From Ruegeria atlantica (lineage in GTDB: Bacteria; Pseudomonadota; Alphaproteobacteria; Rhodobacterales; Rhodobacteraceae), in contig WQBJ01000002.1 of the NCBI GenBank assembly GCA_013032095.1, positions 69,501 to 133,500 on the forward strand: a DNA stretch of 64,000 bases, written 5' to 3'. The notes under the pieces were generated by a model. The model ran no database searches. It was not told where the DNA came from and saw nothing but the letters and a program-made list of their open reading frames with translations. The position numbers were made by a program, and so were the translations under genes. Shown in pieces: positions 35,012 to 44,526 of this stretch (the first letter of the stretch is position 1; each line of letters begins with the position of its first letter).

Positions 35012-35721
35012 GCGGTTGCTGCTTTCTGTGCAGCGGCCAGTTCGGCCACGCCTTTTTCAGCCAGATCCATCAGGTGGTCCATCTGAGCGCGGCTGAAGAC
35101 CGATCCCTCGGCACTCATCTGCACTTCGATCAGTTTGCCAGAGCCGGTCATGATAAAGTTGCCATCAACGCCTGCTTCGCTGTCTTCCGGATAGTCCAGA
35201 TCCAGAACCGGTTGACCCGCGTAAATACCGCAAGAAACGGCTGCAACAGGGTCTAACAAGGGGTCCGAGATCACATCGCCTGCCTTCATGAGCTTGTTTA
35301 CCGCCAGCCGCAGCGCCACCCAACCACCGGTGATCGAAGCGCAGCGGGTGCCGCCATCGGCCTGAATAACGTCACAGTCCACGGTGATCTGACGCTCACC
35401 CAATGCAACCCGATCGACGCCAGCGCGCAGGGCGCGGCCAATCAAGCGCTGAATTTCCACGGTGCGGCCGCCTTGTTTGCCCGAGGCTGCTTCACGCCGC
35501 ATCCGCGTGTTGGTCGCACGGGGCAGCATACCGTACTCAGCCGTGACCCAACCCAGGCCCGAACCCTTGATGAAGGGCGGGACGCGATCCTCGATCGTTG
35601 CGGTGCACAGTACATGGGTATCGCCCATTTTGATCAGGCAGGAACCTTCGGCATGTTTGGTGAAGCCCGTTTCAATTGAAACAGCGCGCATTTCGTTTAA
35701 ATCACGTCCTGAGGGTCGCAT
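35008..35721 (-). CDS. rph: Ribonuclease PH
   Basis: RNase PH is a phosphorolytic exonuclease that trims tRNA 3' ends. The 237-residue protein has [19 protein letters not shown] at its start, [31 protein letters not shown] and [18 protein letters not shown]. The frame opens further upstream to 35796, but the family N-terminus starts at 35721. It is divergent from hrcA, with 112 bases between the starts. Confidence 0.95.
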   Translation of the reverse strand: MRPSGRDLNEMRAVSIETGFTKHAEGSCLIKMGDTHVLCTATIEDRVPPFIKGSGLGWVTAEYGMLPRATNTRMRREAASGKQGGRTVEIQRLIGRALRAGVDRVALGERQITVDCDVIQADGGTRCASITGGWVALRLAVNKLMKAGDVISDPLLDPVAAVSCGIYAGQPVLDLDYPEDSEAGVDGNFIMTGSGKLIEVQMSAEGSVFSRAQMDHLMDLAEKGVAELAAAQKAATA

Positions 35722-35833
35722 GGAAAATCCTTTGTTTGCTGGGTTGGGGATAACGCCCCCTTGGCTTACGATGCAACCCCGATTGACCTTTCGCATGCCT
35801 GCGATTTAATGACGGCCCAGCAGGGGACCGCCG

Positions 35834-36898
35834 ATGAGCGAAGCGAGCAAAATTCTGAAGGAGATGAATGACCGGTCACGCGAGGTGTTCCGGCTGATCG
35901 TCGAAAGCTATCTGGACAGCGGAGAACCCGTTGGCAGCCGCACCCTGACCCGCACCTTGTCCGAAAAGGTCAGCGCCGCTACCGTGCGCAACGTGATGCA
36001 AGATCTGGAGTTTCTGGGGCTACTGGATAGCCCGCACGTTTCAGCCGGCCGCATTCCAACTCAACAAGGGCTGCGGATGTTCGTCGATGGATTGCTCGAG
36101 GTCGGTGATCTTGGCGCGGATGATCGGCAAAAACTGGATGAAACACTAGGCTCTAACGCAGGCGATGTGGGCGGAATGTTGGATCGTGTGGGCTCGGCGT
36201 TGTCACACGTGACACATGGCGCGTCGCTGGTTCTAACGCCCAAGCACGAGTCGGAGATCAAGCATATCGAGTTTGTCTCGTTAGCCCATGATCGTGCGTT
36301 GGTCGTTTTGGTTTTTGCCGACGGGCATGTCGAGAACCGCCTGTTCACACCGCCGCCGGGGCAGACGCCCAGTTCGATGCGTGAGGCTGCGAATTTCCTG
36401 AACGCATTGATCGAAGGGCGAACGCTCAGCGAAGTACGCCGTCAGATGCAGAACCAGATCGACATGCGCAAGCAAGAGATCGATGTGCTGGCCCGTGAGA
36501 TGGTTGAAAGTGGTATGGCGGCTTGGGACGGGGACGGTGGCGACTCAGCCCGTCTGATCGTACGTGGGCGGGCGAATCTGTTGAATGAACCCGGTCAGGC
36601 CGAAGAACTAGACCGAATCCGTACGCTGTTTGATGATCTGGAACGCAAGCGGGACATCGCCGAATTCCTTGAATTGACCGAGGAAGGCGAGGGTGTGCGC
36701 ATTTTTATCGGGTCTGAGAACAAACTTTTCTCACTTTCGGGTTCCTCTTTGGTGGTGTCTCCATATATGAACGCTGATCGAAAGATAATCGGTGCGGTCG
36801 GGGTTATCGGGCCCACGCGTCTGAATTATGGACGGATCGTGCCGATCGTGGATTATACGGCGCAACTGGTCGGCAAGCTGATATCCGACCGGAGCTAG
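35834..36898 (+). CDS. hrcA: Heat-inducible transcription repressor HrcA
   Basis: HrcA represses class I heat-shock genes by binding CIRCE elements and is activated by GroEL. The 354-residue protein has the winged-helix N-terminal part (GEPVGSRTLTRTLSEKVSAA and VSAGRIPTQQGLRMFVDGLL), then the dimer/effector domain and the C-terminal IGAVGVIGPTRLNYGRIVPI. I found no CIRCE inverted repeat in the upstream gap, so direct self-repression is not evident. It is followed by grpE after ten bases, a common pairing. Confidence 0.95.
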   Translation: MSEASKILKEMNDRSREVFRLIVESYLDSGEPVGSRTLTRTLSEKVSAATVRNVMQDLEFLGLLDSPHVSAGRIPTQQGLRMFVDGLLEVGDLGADDRQKLDETLGSNAGDVGGMLDRVGSALSHVTHGASLVLTPKHESEIKHIEFVSLAHDRALVVLVFADGHVENRLFTPPPGQTPSSMREAANFLNALIEGRTLSEVRRQMQNQIDMRKQEIDVLAREMVESGMAAWDGDGGDSARLIVRGRANLLNEPGQAEELDRIRTLFDDLERKRDIAEFLELTEEGEGVRIFIGSENKLFSLSGSSLVVSPYMNADRKIIGAVGVIGPTRLNYGRIVPIVDYTAQLVGKLISDRS

Positions 36899-36908
36899 AG
36901 GGTAAGAG

Positions 36909-37472
36909 ATGGCAGAGCCCAAGAACGAAGATTTTCTGGACGATATCGCAACGGCCGAGGCGGAACAGTTGGCAGAAGAAATCGCGGAATTCAGCGACGA
37001 AGCGCTGGAACTGGATGAGCTGCGTGCCGAGCGTGACGACTACAAGGACAAGTTCATGCGTGCGCTGGCGGATGCCGAAAATGCGCGCAAACGCGGTGAC
37101 AAGGCACGTCGTGACGCGGAACAGTATGGCGGATCGAAACTGGCCCGCGACATGCTGCCGGTTTACGACAACATGAAACGTGCGCTTGAGGCTGCGACCG
37201 ACGAGCAAAAAGAAGTGGCAGGACCTCTTCTGGAAGGCGTAGAGCTGACCATGCGCGCGCTGAAGGACGTGTTTCAGAAGCACGGAATCGAAGTCATTAC
37301 CCCCGAAGTTGGTGATCGGTTCGATCCGAACATCCACGAAGCCATGTTCGAAGCGCCTGTCCCTGGCACCCGCGCAGGCGACATCATTCAGGTTTCGGCC
37401 GAAGGATTCATGTTGCATGACCGCCTGCTGCGCCCGGCGCAGGTAGGCGTTTCCTCGACGCCTGCAAGCTAA
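36909..37472 (+). CDS. grpE: Nucleotide exchange factor GrpE
   Basis: GrpE releases ADP from DnaK in the Hsp70 cycle. The 187-residue protein has an acidic N-terminal coiled coil (residues about 15-75), RALADAENARKRGDKARRDA, the DNMKRALEAATDE helix and the C-terminal beta part FDPNIHEAMFEAPVPGTRAG with VLRPAQV-like LLRPAQVGVS. It is second in the hrcA-grpE pair and ends at a clear terminator shared with the convergent mutS 3' end. Confidence 0.95.
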   Translation: MAEPKNEDFLDDIATAEAEQLAEEIAEFSDEALELDELRAERDDYKDKFMRALADAENARKRGDKARRDAEQYGGSKLARDMLPVYDNMKRALEAATDEQKEVAGPLLEGVELTMRALKDVFQKHGIEVITPEVGDRFDPNIHEAMFEAPVPGTRAGDIIQVSAEGFMLHDRLLRPAQVGVSSTPAS

Positions 37473-37497
37473 GCTGCTTCAAACGCTGAGAATTTTT

Positions 37498-37526
37498 GAG
37501 GCGGTCAGGTTCTGGCCGCCTCTTTT
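37498..37526 (+). terminator. Rho-independent terminator after grpE
   Basis: GAGGCGGTCAG (37498-37508) and CTGGCCGCCTC (37512-37522) form an 11-bp stem with loop GTT, followed by TTTT. It overlaps the last codons of the convergent mutS gene. Confidence 0.8.
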
Positions 37527-40138
37527 AGTTTGTAGATCAGATCCAAGGCCTCGCGCGGGGTCAGTTCATCTGGCAGCACGTCGGCCAGCATATCCGTAAC
37601 CGGTGACGCTTTGGGTGCAGGGGGCGGAGGCGGTGGGGCGGCGGAGAACAGCGGAAGGTCGTCGATCAGAACTTTTTGCTTGCCGCCTTCACGTTCGGTT
37701 TTTTCCAACTGATCCAATACGACCCGTGCGCGGTCGACCACCGATACCGGAAGGCCGGCCAACTGCGCGACTTGAACACCATAAGACCGGTCGGCAGCGC
37801 CTTTGTGAACCTCATGCAGGAAGATGACCTCACCTTCCCATTCCTTGACTGCGACGGTGGCGTTGTCGACGCCTTCCAGCTTTCCGGCAAGCGCGGTGAG
37901 TTCATGGTAATGCGTGGCGAAAAGCGCGCGGCATTGATTGGCGGCGTGCAGGTGTTCCAACGTGGCCCAGGCGATCGACAGGCCGTCATAAGTGGCTGTG
38001 CCGCGGCCAATTTCGTCGAGGATGACCAGAGCACGATCATCGGCCTGATTGAGAATGGCAGCGGTCTCCACCATCTCGACCATGAAGGTCGAACGCCCTC
38101 GGGCCAGATCATCCGAGGCTCCGACGCGGCTGAAAAGCTGGCTGACCACGCCGACATGCGCTTGTTCTGCAGGAACATAGCTGCCCATCTGAGCCAGCAG
38201 CGCGATCAAGGCGTTCTGGCGCAGGAAGGTTGATTTACCGGCCATGTTGGGACCGGTCAGTAACCAGATGGCGGCTCCGTCTTCTGCGCTGAGGTCGCAG
38301 TCGTTGGCGATAAAAGCATCGCCGCTTTGCTGGCGCAGGGCGTGTTCCACAACCGGATGACGGCCACCTTGCACTTTGAAGGCGCGGGACGTGTCGACTT
38401 GCGGACGGCACCAGTTTTCTCCGCGTGCCAGATCAGCCAAGGATGTGGTTAGATCCAACTCGGCCAGCCCGCGTGCGGCCTGATTGAGCCGGGCGGCGAC
38501 GGCCAAAATTTCGTCAGAAAGACTTTTATAGAGCCGCTTTTCAATCTCCAGCGCAAGGTTCCCTGCGTTCAGAATGCGGGTTTCGATCTCTGAGAGTTCC
38601 ACGGTGGTGAATCGAACCTGGTTTGCCGTGGTTTGGCGGTGGATGTAGGTTTCACTGAACGGAGGATTCAGCATTTTCTCGGCATGGGTGGCCGTGGTTT
38701 CGATGAAGTAGCCCAGCACGTTATTGTGCTTGATCTTCAACGAGCTGATGCTGGTATGCTCCGCGTATTGTTTCTGGAACCCAGCGATGACCGAGCGGCC
38801 CTCGTCACGTAGAGTGCGCGCCTCATCAAGTTCGGAGTCGAAACCTTGGGCGATGAAACCGCCATCGCGGGCAAGAAGGGGTGGTTCGGCGACCATCGCT
38901 TCGTCGAGCAGATTTAGAAGGTCATCGAATCCGACCAGGTTCTGGACCGCGGTGGCCAGAAGGACTGGCAGATCCTGTCCGCTACAAATCTGGGCAATCG
39001 CAGCTGCCTGAGTAAGGCCGTTACGGATCGCGGCCAGATCGCGCGGGCCACCTCTTTCGAGTGACAATCGCGACAGTGCGCGGTCCAGATCGGGTGTTTT
39101 CCGCAGGGCCTCGCGCAGGTCCGAGGCGGTCAGGCTGTCTTCAGCCGTAAATGTTACCGCATCCAGTCGGCTATGGATCACGTCCAGATTGCGGGAAGGG
39201 CTAGAGAGGCGTTGTTCCAGCAACCTTGCGCCGCCCGGTGTCACGGTGCGGTCGACCACGGACAACAGCGATCCGGCACGACCACCGGACAGGGACCGGG
39301 TCAGTTCCAAGTTTCGGCGCGTGGCGGCGTCAATCTGTACGACGCGGTCTTCGGATTCTTTCAGCGGTGTTTGCAGCAGAGGCAGTTTGCCTTTTTGCGT
39401 GATCTCCAGATAATCGATCAACGCGCCCATTGCCGAAATTTCAGCGCGCCCAAAGTTTCCAAACGCGTCCAAGGCGCCCACGTGAAACAATCCGCAGATG
39501 CGTTTCTCCGCCGCGGTGCTGTCAAAGCTGGCGCGTCCGATGGGTGTCAGCGAGATGCCCAGATCGCGGACCGGTTCGTGCAGCGGCTGTTCCGACCCAT
39601 CGGCCACGATTAGCTCGGACGGAGCCAGCCGTGCCAGCTCGGGGCTGAGCCGCACCGAGGTCAAAGGCATCACGTGAAACGCACCGGTTGAGATATCGGC
39701 CCAGGCCAGCGCGGCCTCATCCCGAACTTCGGCATAGGCGGCCAGAAAGTTGTGGCGACGGGCTTCCAGCAAGGCGTCCTCGGTCAGCGTGCCGGGCGTC
39801 ACCAGACGCACGACATCGCGCTTTACCACCGATTTAGAGCCTCTTTTCTTCGCCTCAGCCGGGCTTTCCATCTGTTCACAGACTGCTACGCGAAAGCCTT
39901 TGCGGATCAGGGTCAGCAGATACCCCTCGGCTGAATGCACTGGAACGCCGCACATGGGAATGTCGGTTCCGTTATGCTTGCCGCGTTTGGTGAGGGCGAT
40001 ATCCAACGCCTCGGCGGCGTTGACGGCATCCTCGAAGAACATCTCGTAGAAATCACCCATACGATAGAACAGCAGGGCGTCCGCGTGGGCCTCTTTGATC
40101 TCGAGATATTGCGCCATCATCGGCGTGACTGTGGACAA
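37505..40138 (-). CDS. mutS: DNA mismatch repair protein MutS
   Basis: MutS recognises mismatches and recruits MutL. The 877-residue protein starts TPMMAQYLEIKEAHADALLF, has the mismatch-contacting GDFYEMF motif, Walker A GPNMAGKSTFLRQNALIAL, Walker B ALVILDEIGRGTATYDGLSI and the ATHYHELTALAGKLEGVDNA region. The C-terminal tail (PPPPPPAPKASPVTDMLADV then LTPREALDLIYKL) is the usual dimerisation tail with a proline-rich linker. It is divergent from maeB and convergent with grpE. Confidence 0.97.
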   Translation of the reverse strand: MSTVTPMMAQYLEIKEAHADALLFYRMGDFYEMFFEDAVNAAEALDIALTKRGKHNGTDIPMCGVPVHSAEGYLLTLIRKGFRVAVCEQMESPAEAKKRGSKSVVKRDVVRLVTPGTLTEDALLEARRHNFLAAYAEVRDEAALAWADISTGAFHVMPLTSVRLSPELARLAPSELIVADGSEQPLHEPVRDLGISLTPIGRASFDSTAAEKRICGLFHVGALDAFGNFGRAEISAMGALIDYLEITQKGKLPLLQTPLKESEDRVVQIDAATRRNLELTRSLSGGRAGSLLSVVDRTVTPGGARLLEQRLSSPSRNLDVIHSRLDAVTFTAEDSLTASDLREALRKTPDLDRALSRLSLERGGPRDLAAIRNGLTQAAAIAQICSGQDLPVLLATAVQNLVGFDDLLNLLDEAMVAEPPLLARDGGFIAQGFDSELDEARTLRDEGRSVIAGFQKQYAEHTSISSLKIKHNNVLGYFIETTATHAEKMLNPPFSETYIHRQTTANQVRFTTVELSEIETRILNAGNLALEIEKRLYKSLSDEILAVAARLNQAARGLAELDLTTSLADLARGENWCRPQVDTSRAFKVQGGRHPVVEHALRQQSGDAFIANDCDLSAEDGAAIWLLTGPNMAGKSTFLRQNALIALLAQMGSYVPAEQAHVGVVSQLFSRVGASDDLARGRSTFMVEMVETAAILNQADDRALVILDEIGRGTATYDGLSIAWATLEHLHAANQCRALFATHYHELTALAGKLEGVDNATVAVKEWEGEVIFLHEVHKGAADRSYGVQVAQLAGLPVSVVDRARVVLDQLEKTEREGGKQKVLIDDLPLFSAAPPPPPPAPKASPVTDMLADVLPDELTPREALDLIYKLKEAART

Positions 40139-40216
40139 GGCGGCCCCCTTCTGGCGTGTTCCGGGCGCGACCTTACAAATCCCGCATCTTCTATAAAAGC
40201 CGAAAACTCATTCTCG

Positions 40217-40245
40217 TTGAGGCGCGCGTTCTCCTGCGCTATGAG
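40217..40245 (+). promoter_or_regulatory. Possible sigma-70-type promoter of maeB
   Basis: TTGAGG (40217-40222) and TATGAG (40240-40245) are separated by 17 bases; each matches four of six consensus positions. They lie 38 bases before the maeB ATG in the mutS/maeB divergent gap. Confidence 0.35.
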
Positions 40246-40282
40246 GCGACAGCCCAACAGATGTAAAGAAACGACATATCCA

Positions 40283-42547
40283 ATGCCTAAAGCGAAGATC
40301 ACCAAAGAAGAGGCGCTTGCCTTTCACCTCGACCCGACCCCTGGCAAGTGGGAGGTGCAGGCTACCGTCCCGATGACCACGCAACGTGATCTGTCGCTGG
40401 CATATAGCCCCGGTGTTGCTGTTCCATGTGAAGCAATCGCCGAAGCGCCCGAAACAGCGTATGACTATACCAACAAGGGCAATCTTGTGGCCGTGATTTC
40501 GAACGGGACCGCTGTTTTGGGCCTTGGCAATCTAGGTGCGCTGGGCTCGAAGCCGGTGATGGAAGGGAAGTCGGTCCTGTTCAAACGGTTTGCGGACGTG
40601 AACTCGATCGATATCGAACTGGACACTGAAGATCCGGATGAGTTCTGTCGCGCGGTGCGCCTGATGGGCCCGACCTTTGGTGGCATCAACCTCGAGGACA
40701 TCAAGGCGCCCGAGTGTTTCATCATCGAACAGCGCCTTAAAGAAGAAATGGATATCCCAGTCTTCCACGATGACCAGCACGGCACGGCAGTGATCTGTGC
40801 GGCGGGGCTGCTGAATGCGCTGCATATCTCGGGCAAAAAGATCGAGGATGTGAAGATTGTCCTGAACGGCGCGGGTGCGGCCGGTATTGCCTGTATCGAA
40901 CTGCTCAAAGCCATGGGCGCGCGTCATGAGAACTGCATCGTCTGTGACACCAAGGGCGTGATCTATCAGGGCCGGACCGAGGGGATGAACCAGTGGAAAT
41001 CGGCCCACGCAATCACCACCGAACTGCGCACGCTGGAAGACGCCATGAAGGGGGCTGATGTATTTCTGGGCGTTTCAGTCAAGGGCGCGGTGACGCAGGA
41101 GATGGTCGCCTCAATGGCCGACAACCCGGTGATCTTTGCCATGGCGAATCCGGACCCGGAAATCACCCCGGAGGAGGCGCATGAAGTGCGTGTGGATGCC
41201 ATCGTAGCCACCGGGCGCAGCGATTATCCAAACCAGGTTAACAACGTTCTGGGCTTCCCTTACCTATTCCGCGGCGCTCTGGATATTCACGCCCGCGCAA
41301 TCAACGACGAGATGAAGATCGCCTGTGCCCACGCGCTGGCTCGTCTGGCACGTGAGGACGTGCCCGATGAAGTCGCCATGGCCTATGGCAAATCGTTGAC
41401 CTTTGGTCGCGACTACATCATTCCGACACCGTTTGACCCACGCCTGATCCACCGCATCCCACCCGCCGTAGCCAAGGCCGGGATGGATACCGGCGCGGCG
41501 CGCCGCCCGATCATCGACATGGAGGCTTATGAATTGAGCCTCAAATCCCGAATGGACCCGACCGCAAGTATCCTGCGCGGCCTGAACGCCCGTGCGCGTC
41601 AGGCGCAAAGCCGTATGATCTTTGCCGAAGGTGACGATCCCCGTGTGCTGCGCGCTGCTGTGACCTATCAGCGCTCGGGCTTCGGCAAGGCATTGGTTGT
41701 GGGCCGACAGGAAGATGTGAAGGCCAAACTGGAAGAGGCCGGTCTGGGTGACGCGGTGCGCGAGCTAGAAGTGGTCAATGCTGCCAACACCACGCATCTC
41801 GATACCTATTCAAATTTTCTCTATGAGCGCCTGCAACGCAAAGGGTTTGACCGCAAGGATATTCACCGGCTGGCCGCCAGGGACCGGCATGTCTTCTCAT
41901 CCCTGATGCTTGCGCATGGGCATGGCGATGGTCTGGTGACCGGCGCCACGCGTAAATCGGCCCATGTTCTGGACCGGATCAACCACGTATTCGATGCCGA
42001 TGCGGCTCATGGGGCAGCGGGTGTGACCGCGTTGTTGCACAAGGGGCGGATCGTGTTGATCGGCGATACACTGGTGCATGAATGGCCAGATGAGAATGAC
42101 CTGGCTAATATCGCCGAACGCTCGGCAGTTGTGGCCCGACACATGGGGCTTGAACCGCGCGTGGCTTTCGTTAGTTTCTCGACCTTCGGTTACCCGGTGT
42201 CCGAGCGGGCCGAGAAAATGCACCGTGCGCCTGCGGTTCTGGACCAGCGCGGCGTTGATTTCGAATATGAAGGCGAGATGACCGTAGATGTGGCCCTGAA
42301 CGTGGATCAGCAGGCGGGCTATCCGTTCCAGCGTCTGACCGGCCCGGCGAATATCCTGATTGTTCCCGCGCGACACTCAGCATCGATTTCGACCAAGCTG
42401 ATGCAGGAAATGGGCGGGGCAACAGTGATTGGCCCGATCCTGTCGGGTGTCGACAAACCGATTCAGATCTGTTCGACCGTTTCGACGGCGAATGACATTC
42501 TGAACATGGCGATCCTGGCCTCCTGCGATATCTCGGGCAAGCCATGA
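40283..42547 (+). CDS. maeB: NADP-dependent malic enzyme with phosphotransacetylase-like domain
   Basis: This enzyme decarboxylates malate to pyruvate and makes NADPH. The 754-residue protein has an N-terminal malic enzyme part (DPTPGKWEVQATVPMTTQRD, FHDDQHGTAVICAAGLLNAL, VLNGAGAAGIACIELLKAMG) and, from about residue 430, a phosphotransacetylase-like domain (RMIFAEGDDPRVLRAAVTYQ, MLAHGHGDGLVTGATRKSAH) that usually has a regulatory role in acetyl-CoA sensing. The frame runs upstream to 39935 inside mutS on the other strand, but the family N-terminus starts at the ATG at 40283. rbsK follows with a four-base overlap. Confidence 0.94.
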   Translation: MPKAKITKEEALAFHLDPTPGKWEVQATVPMTTQRDLSLAYSPGVAVPCEAIAEAPETAYDYTNKGNLVAVISNGTAVLGLGNLGALGSKPVMEGKSVLFKRFADVNSIDIELDTEDPDEFCRAVRLMGPTFGGINLEDIKAPECFIIEQRLKEEMDIPVFHDDQHGTAVICAAGLLNALHISGKKIEDVKIVLNGAGAAGIACIELLKAMGARHENCIVCDTKGVIYQGRTEGMNQWKSAHAITTELRTLEDAMKGADVFLGVSVKGAVTQEMVASMADNPVIFAMANPDPEITPEEAHEVRVDAIVATGRSDYPNQVNNVLGFPYLFRGALDIHARAINDEMKIACAHALARLAREDVPDEVAMAYGKSLTFGRDYIIPTPFDPRLIHRIPPAVAKAGMDTGAARRPIIDMEAYELSLKSRMDPTASILRGLNARARQAQSRMIFAEGDDPRVLRAAVTYQRSGFGKALVVGRQEDVKAKLEEAGLGDAVRELEVVNAANTTHLDTYSNFLYERLQRKGFDRKDIHRLAARDRHVFSSLMLAHGHGDGLVTGATRKSAHVLDRINHVFDADAAHGAAGVTALLHKGRIVLIGDTLVHEWPDENDLANIAERSAVVARHMGLEPRVAFVSFSTFGYPVSERAEKMHRAPAVLDQRGVDFEYEGEMTVDVALNVDQQAGYPFQRLTGPANILIVPARHSASISTKLMQEMGGATVIGPILSGVDKPIQICSTVSTANDILNMAILASCDISGKP

Positions 42548-43413
42548 CGATCTGGAACCTCGGCTCGATCAATGCGGACATGATCTATGACGTTCCGCAC
42601 CTGCCCGGGCCGGGAGAAACCCTTTCCGCCAACCGTTTGGATCGGTTTCTAGGTGGCAAAGGGGCGAATATGTCAGTGGCTGCGGCACGCGCGGGAACGC
42701 GTGTCGCGCATATCGGTGCCGTCGGGCCGGATGGGCGCTGGGCGCAGGATCGTCTGACCGAATACGGCGTCGATACGCGTTATATTGCCGGGGTCGAGGT
42801 GCCTACTGGGCACGCCATCATCGCGGTAGACGCACAGGGCGAGAACAACATCATCCTGTTTCCAGGCTCGAACCACGCGATCACGCCGGGCCAGCTGGGG
42901 CAGGCGCTGTCCTCCGCCGAGCGGGGCGATCTGCTGGTGATGCAGAACGAAACCAACCTTCAGGTAGAGGCTGCCGAAATGGGGCGCGATCTGGGCCTGA
43001 CCGTTTGCTACGCCGCCGCGCCGTTTCAGGCCGATGCGGTGAAAGCGGTGCTACCCTTTCTGGACTTCCTGATCCTGAATGAGGTTGAGGCCGAACAACT
43101 GCGCAAGGTCACCGGGCAATTGGTCACTGATCTAGATGTCGAACATGTGATTGTCACTCTGGGGTCCAAAGGCGCGCGCTATTACCACCGGGGCGCGGCG
43201 TCGGATTTTCCGGCCCACAAGGTGCAGGCCGTCGATACCACCGGTGCGGGCGATACGTTCACCGGCTACGTTTTGGCGGGGATGGATCGCGGCATGCCGA
43301 TGGCGCAGGCAATTTCACAAGCAAACCGTGCCGCGGCCCTGATGGTCACGCGGCACGGTACGGCAGATGTAATTCCCGACCTCAAAGAAGTGCGCGAGGC
43401 GCAGTTCGATTAA
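42544..43413 (+). CDS. rbsK: Ribokinase (PfkB family)
   Basis: Ribokinase phosphorylates ribose. The 289-residue protein has the PfkB motifs FLGGKGANMSVAAARAGTRV (substrate loop) and VDTTGAGDTFTGYVLAGMDR (anion hole and catalytic aspartate). It overlaps maeB by four bases (ATGA), so it is probably co-translated. No ribose transporter or repressor is nearby, so another sugar or nucleoside could be the substrate. It ends in a four-base convergent overlap (TTAA) with msrA. Confidence 0.83.
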   Translation: MTIWNLGSINADMIYDVPHLPGPGETLSANRLDRFLGGKGANMSVAAARAGTRVAHIGAVGPDGRWAQDRLTEYGVDTRYIAGVEVPTGHAIIAVDAQGENNIILFPGSNHAITPGQLGQALSSAERGDLLVMQNETNLQVEAAEMGRDLGLTVCYAAAPFQADAVKAVLPFLDFLILNEVEAEQLRKVTGQLVTDLDVEHVIVTLGSKGARYYHRGAASDFPAHKVQAVDTTGAGDTFTGYVLAGMDRGMPMAQAISQANRAAALMVTRHGTADVIPDLKEVREAQFD

Positions 43414-44081
43414 GACCCGGCAAACGGCGCGTCACTGCCCCACAGCTGCTTGACCCGGGCGTCGCGTCCGCAGGCTTTGCGATAGGCCTTGTAGGCACTG
43501 GCCTGTCGCTTGGGGCCAAAGCGGGTAAGAACCAGCTTGGTACCTTTGTAGTAATCCTGATGGTAGGCCTCGGCCGGGTAAAATGCGCCTTGTTGCAGGA
43601 TGGGGGTAACAATGCGCTGACCCAAAGCATTCTGAGCATTGCTCTTGGCCTTTTCAGCTATGGCCTTTTCCCCTGCGTTAGAGACAAAAATTGCCGTTCG
43701 ATAGCTGCTGCCCCGATCACAGAATTGACCGCCAGCATCGGTCGGATCGACCGAGCGGAAGAACATGTTCAACAGGGTTTCACGGGAAACGCGGGCCGGA
43801 TCAAAGGTGATCTGAACCGCTTCGTAGTGACCGGTGCCGCCTTTGGTGACCTGATCATAGGTCGGGTTCGCGGTCTTACCGCCGGTGTAACCCGACACTG
43901 CACCGATCACGCCCGATACGGATTCGAAATCGGATTCGACACACCAGAAACAGCCTCCCGCAACCGTCAAAGTCTCGGTCCCAGCAGCAGGTGCAGGAGC
44001 GGCGCGCAGCAGCGTAGCCAATGCGATCAGCGCAAACAGAAGCGCCGGTTTGAGAAAGTCGAGATGGACAGTCCGGGTCAT
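43410..44081 (-). CDS. msrA: Exported peptide-methionine (S)-S-oxide reductase MsrA
   Basis: MsrA repairs oxidised methionine in proteins. The catalytic block GGCFWCVESDFESVSGV lies right after a hydrophobic leader (LLFALIALATLLRAAPAPAA), so this form is exported or membrane-tethered, unlike the usual cytoplasmic one. A C-terminal cysteine in KACGRDARV may serve for recycling. The start at 44081 has a GGAGA ribosome-binding site, while the longer frame to 44123 does not. Total length is 223 residues. Confidence 0.93.
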   Translation of the reverse strand: MTRTVHLDFLKPALLFALIALATLLRAAPAPAAGTETLTVAGGCFWCVESDFESVSGVIGAVSGYTGGKTANPTYDQVTKGGTGHYEAVQITFDPARVSRETLLNMFFRSVDPTDAGGQFCDRGSSYRTAIFVSNAGEKAIAEKAKSNAQNALGQRIVTPILQQGAFYPAEAYHQDYYKGTKLVLTRFGPKRQASAYKAYRKACGRDARVKQLWGSDAPFAGS

Positions 44082-44177
44082 GGCAGGTCTCCTTTCAGGA
44101 TCAGGCTGCCCTGACTTAGGCACCGGCGCAATCCACTGACATGGTTTGTCACGGGGTGGTGAGACGAGTTTATCGCC

Positions 44178-44462
44178 TTAGCCCAGCAACTGCCCCAGCT
44201 TCATCGCCACACCCATATTGCCCGAAACCTTGAGCTTACCCAGTGCCACACCGGTCATTGGATTCAGCTTACCGGTCAGCAATTTGGTAAGGTTGTCCTG
44301 CGAGATACGGATGGTGCAATCGGTGTCGCGATCCTGTGTGGTGGCCTGATTGTCGGCCAGAACGATGACGCCGTCCTCACCGCAATCGAATTTCAACGAG
44401 CCCTCAAAGCTGCGCCCGACAAGGTTTTTCTGAATACCATCGGCAATAGCGGCCAGTGTCAT
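44178..44462 (-). CDS. SCP2 sterol-binding-like small protein
   Basis: This 94-residue protein fits a short SCP2 (sterol carrier protein 2) domain: GSLKFDCGEDGVIVLADN, DCTIRISQDNLTKLLTGKLN and a C-terminal KLKVSGNMGVAMKLGQLLG. Such domains bind lipids or acyl chains in a hydrophobic pocket. The start at 44462 has a strong GAGGAGG ribosome-binding site; an in-frame extension to 44516 does not look real. It follows the M48/DUF898 genes on the minus strand, 64 bases downstream. Confidence 0.88.
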   Translation of the reverse strand: MTLAAIADGIQKNLVGRSFEGSLKFDCGEDGVIVLADNQATTQDRDTDCTIRISQDNLTKLLTGKLNPMTGVALGKLKVSGNMGVAMKLGQLLG

Positions 44463-44526
44463 ATGTTGCCTCCTCTTTTGGGGCAAAGGGTTAGGGGCCG
44501 CACCGGACGCAAGCAAGAGCCCGCGC

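Noticed and set aside
35734..35796. N-terminal extension of rph upstream of 35721
   Set aside because: Ribonuclease PH proteins begin [12 protein letters not shown]; the extra residues are not part of the family.
36201..36216. parS-like TGTCACACGTGACACA inside hrcA
   Set aside because: It matches canonical parS at 13 of 16 positions, but it breaks the palindrome and encodes the ordinary protein stretch SHVTH, so I treat it as chance similarity.
39935..40282. Long in-frame extension of maeB into mutS antisense
   Set aside because: The family N-terminus, a possible promoter and normal length all support the ATG at 40283; the upstream frame lies inside mutS on the other strand.
43776..43791. 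GGTTTCACGGGAAACG in msrA resembling parS
   Set aside because: It has three mismatches, including one in the central CACGTG. It encodes the common MsrA sequence VSRETLL, so protein conservation explains it.
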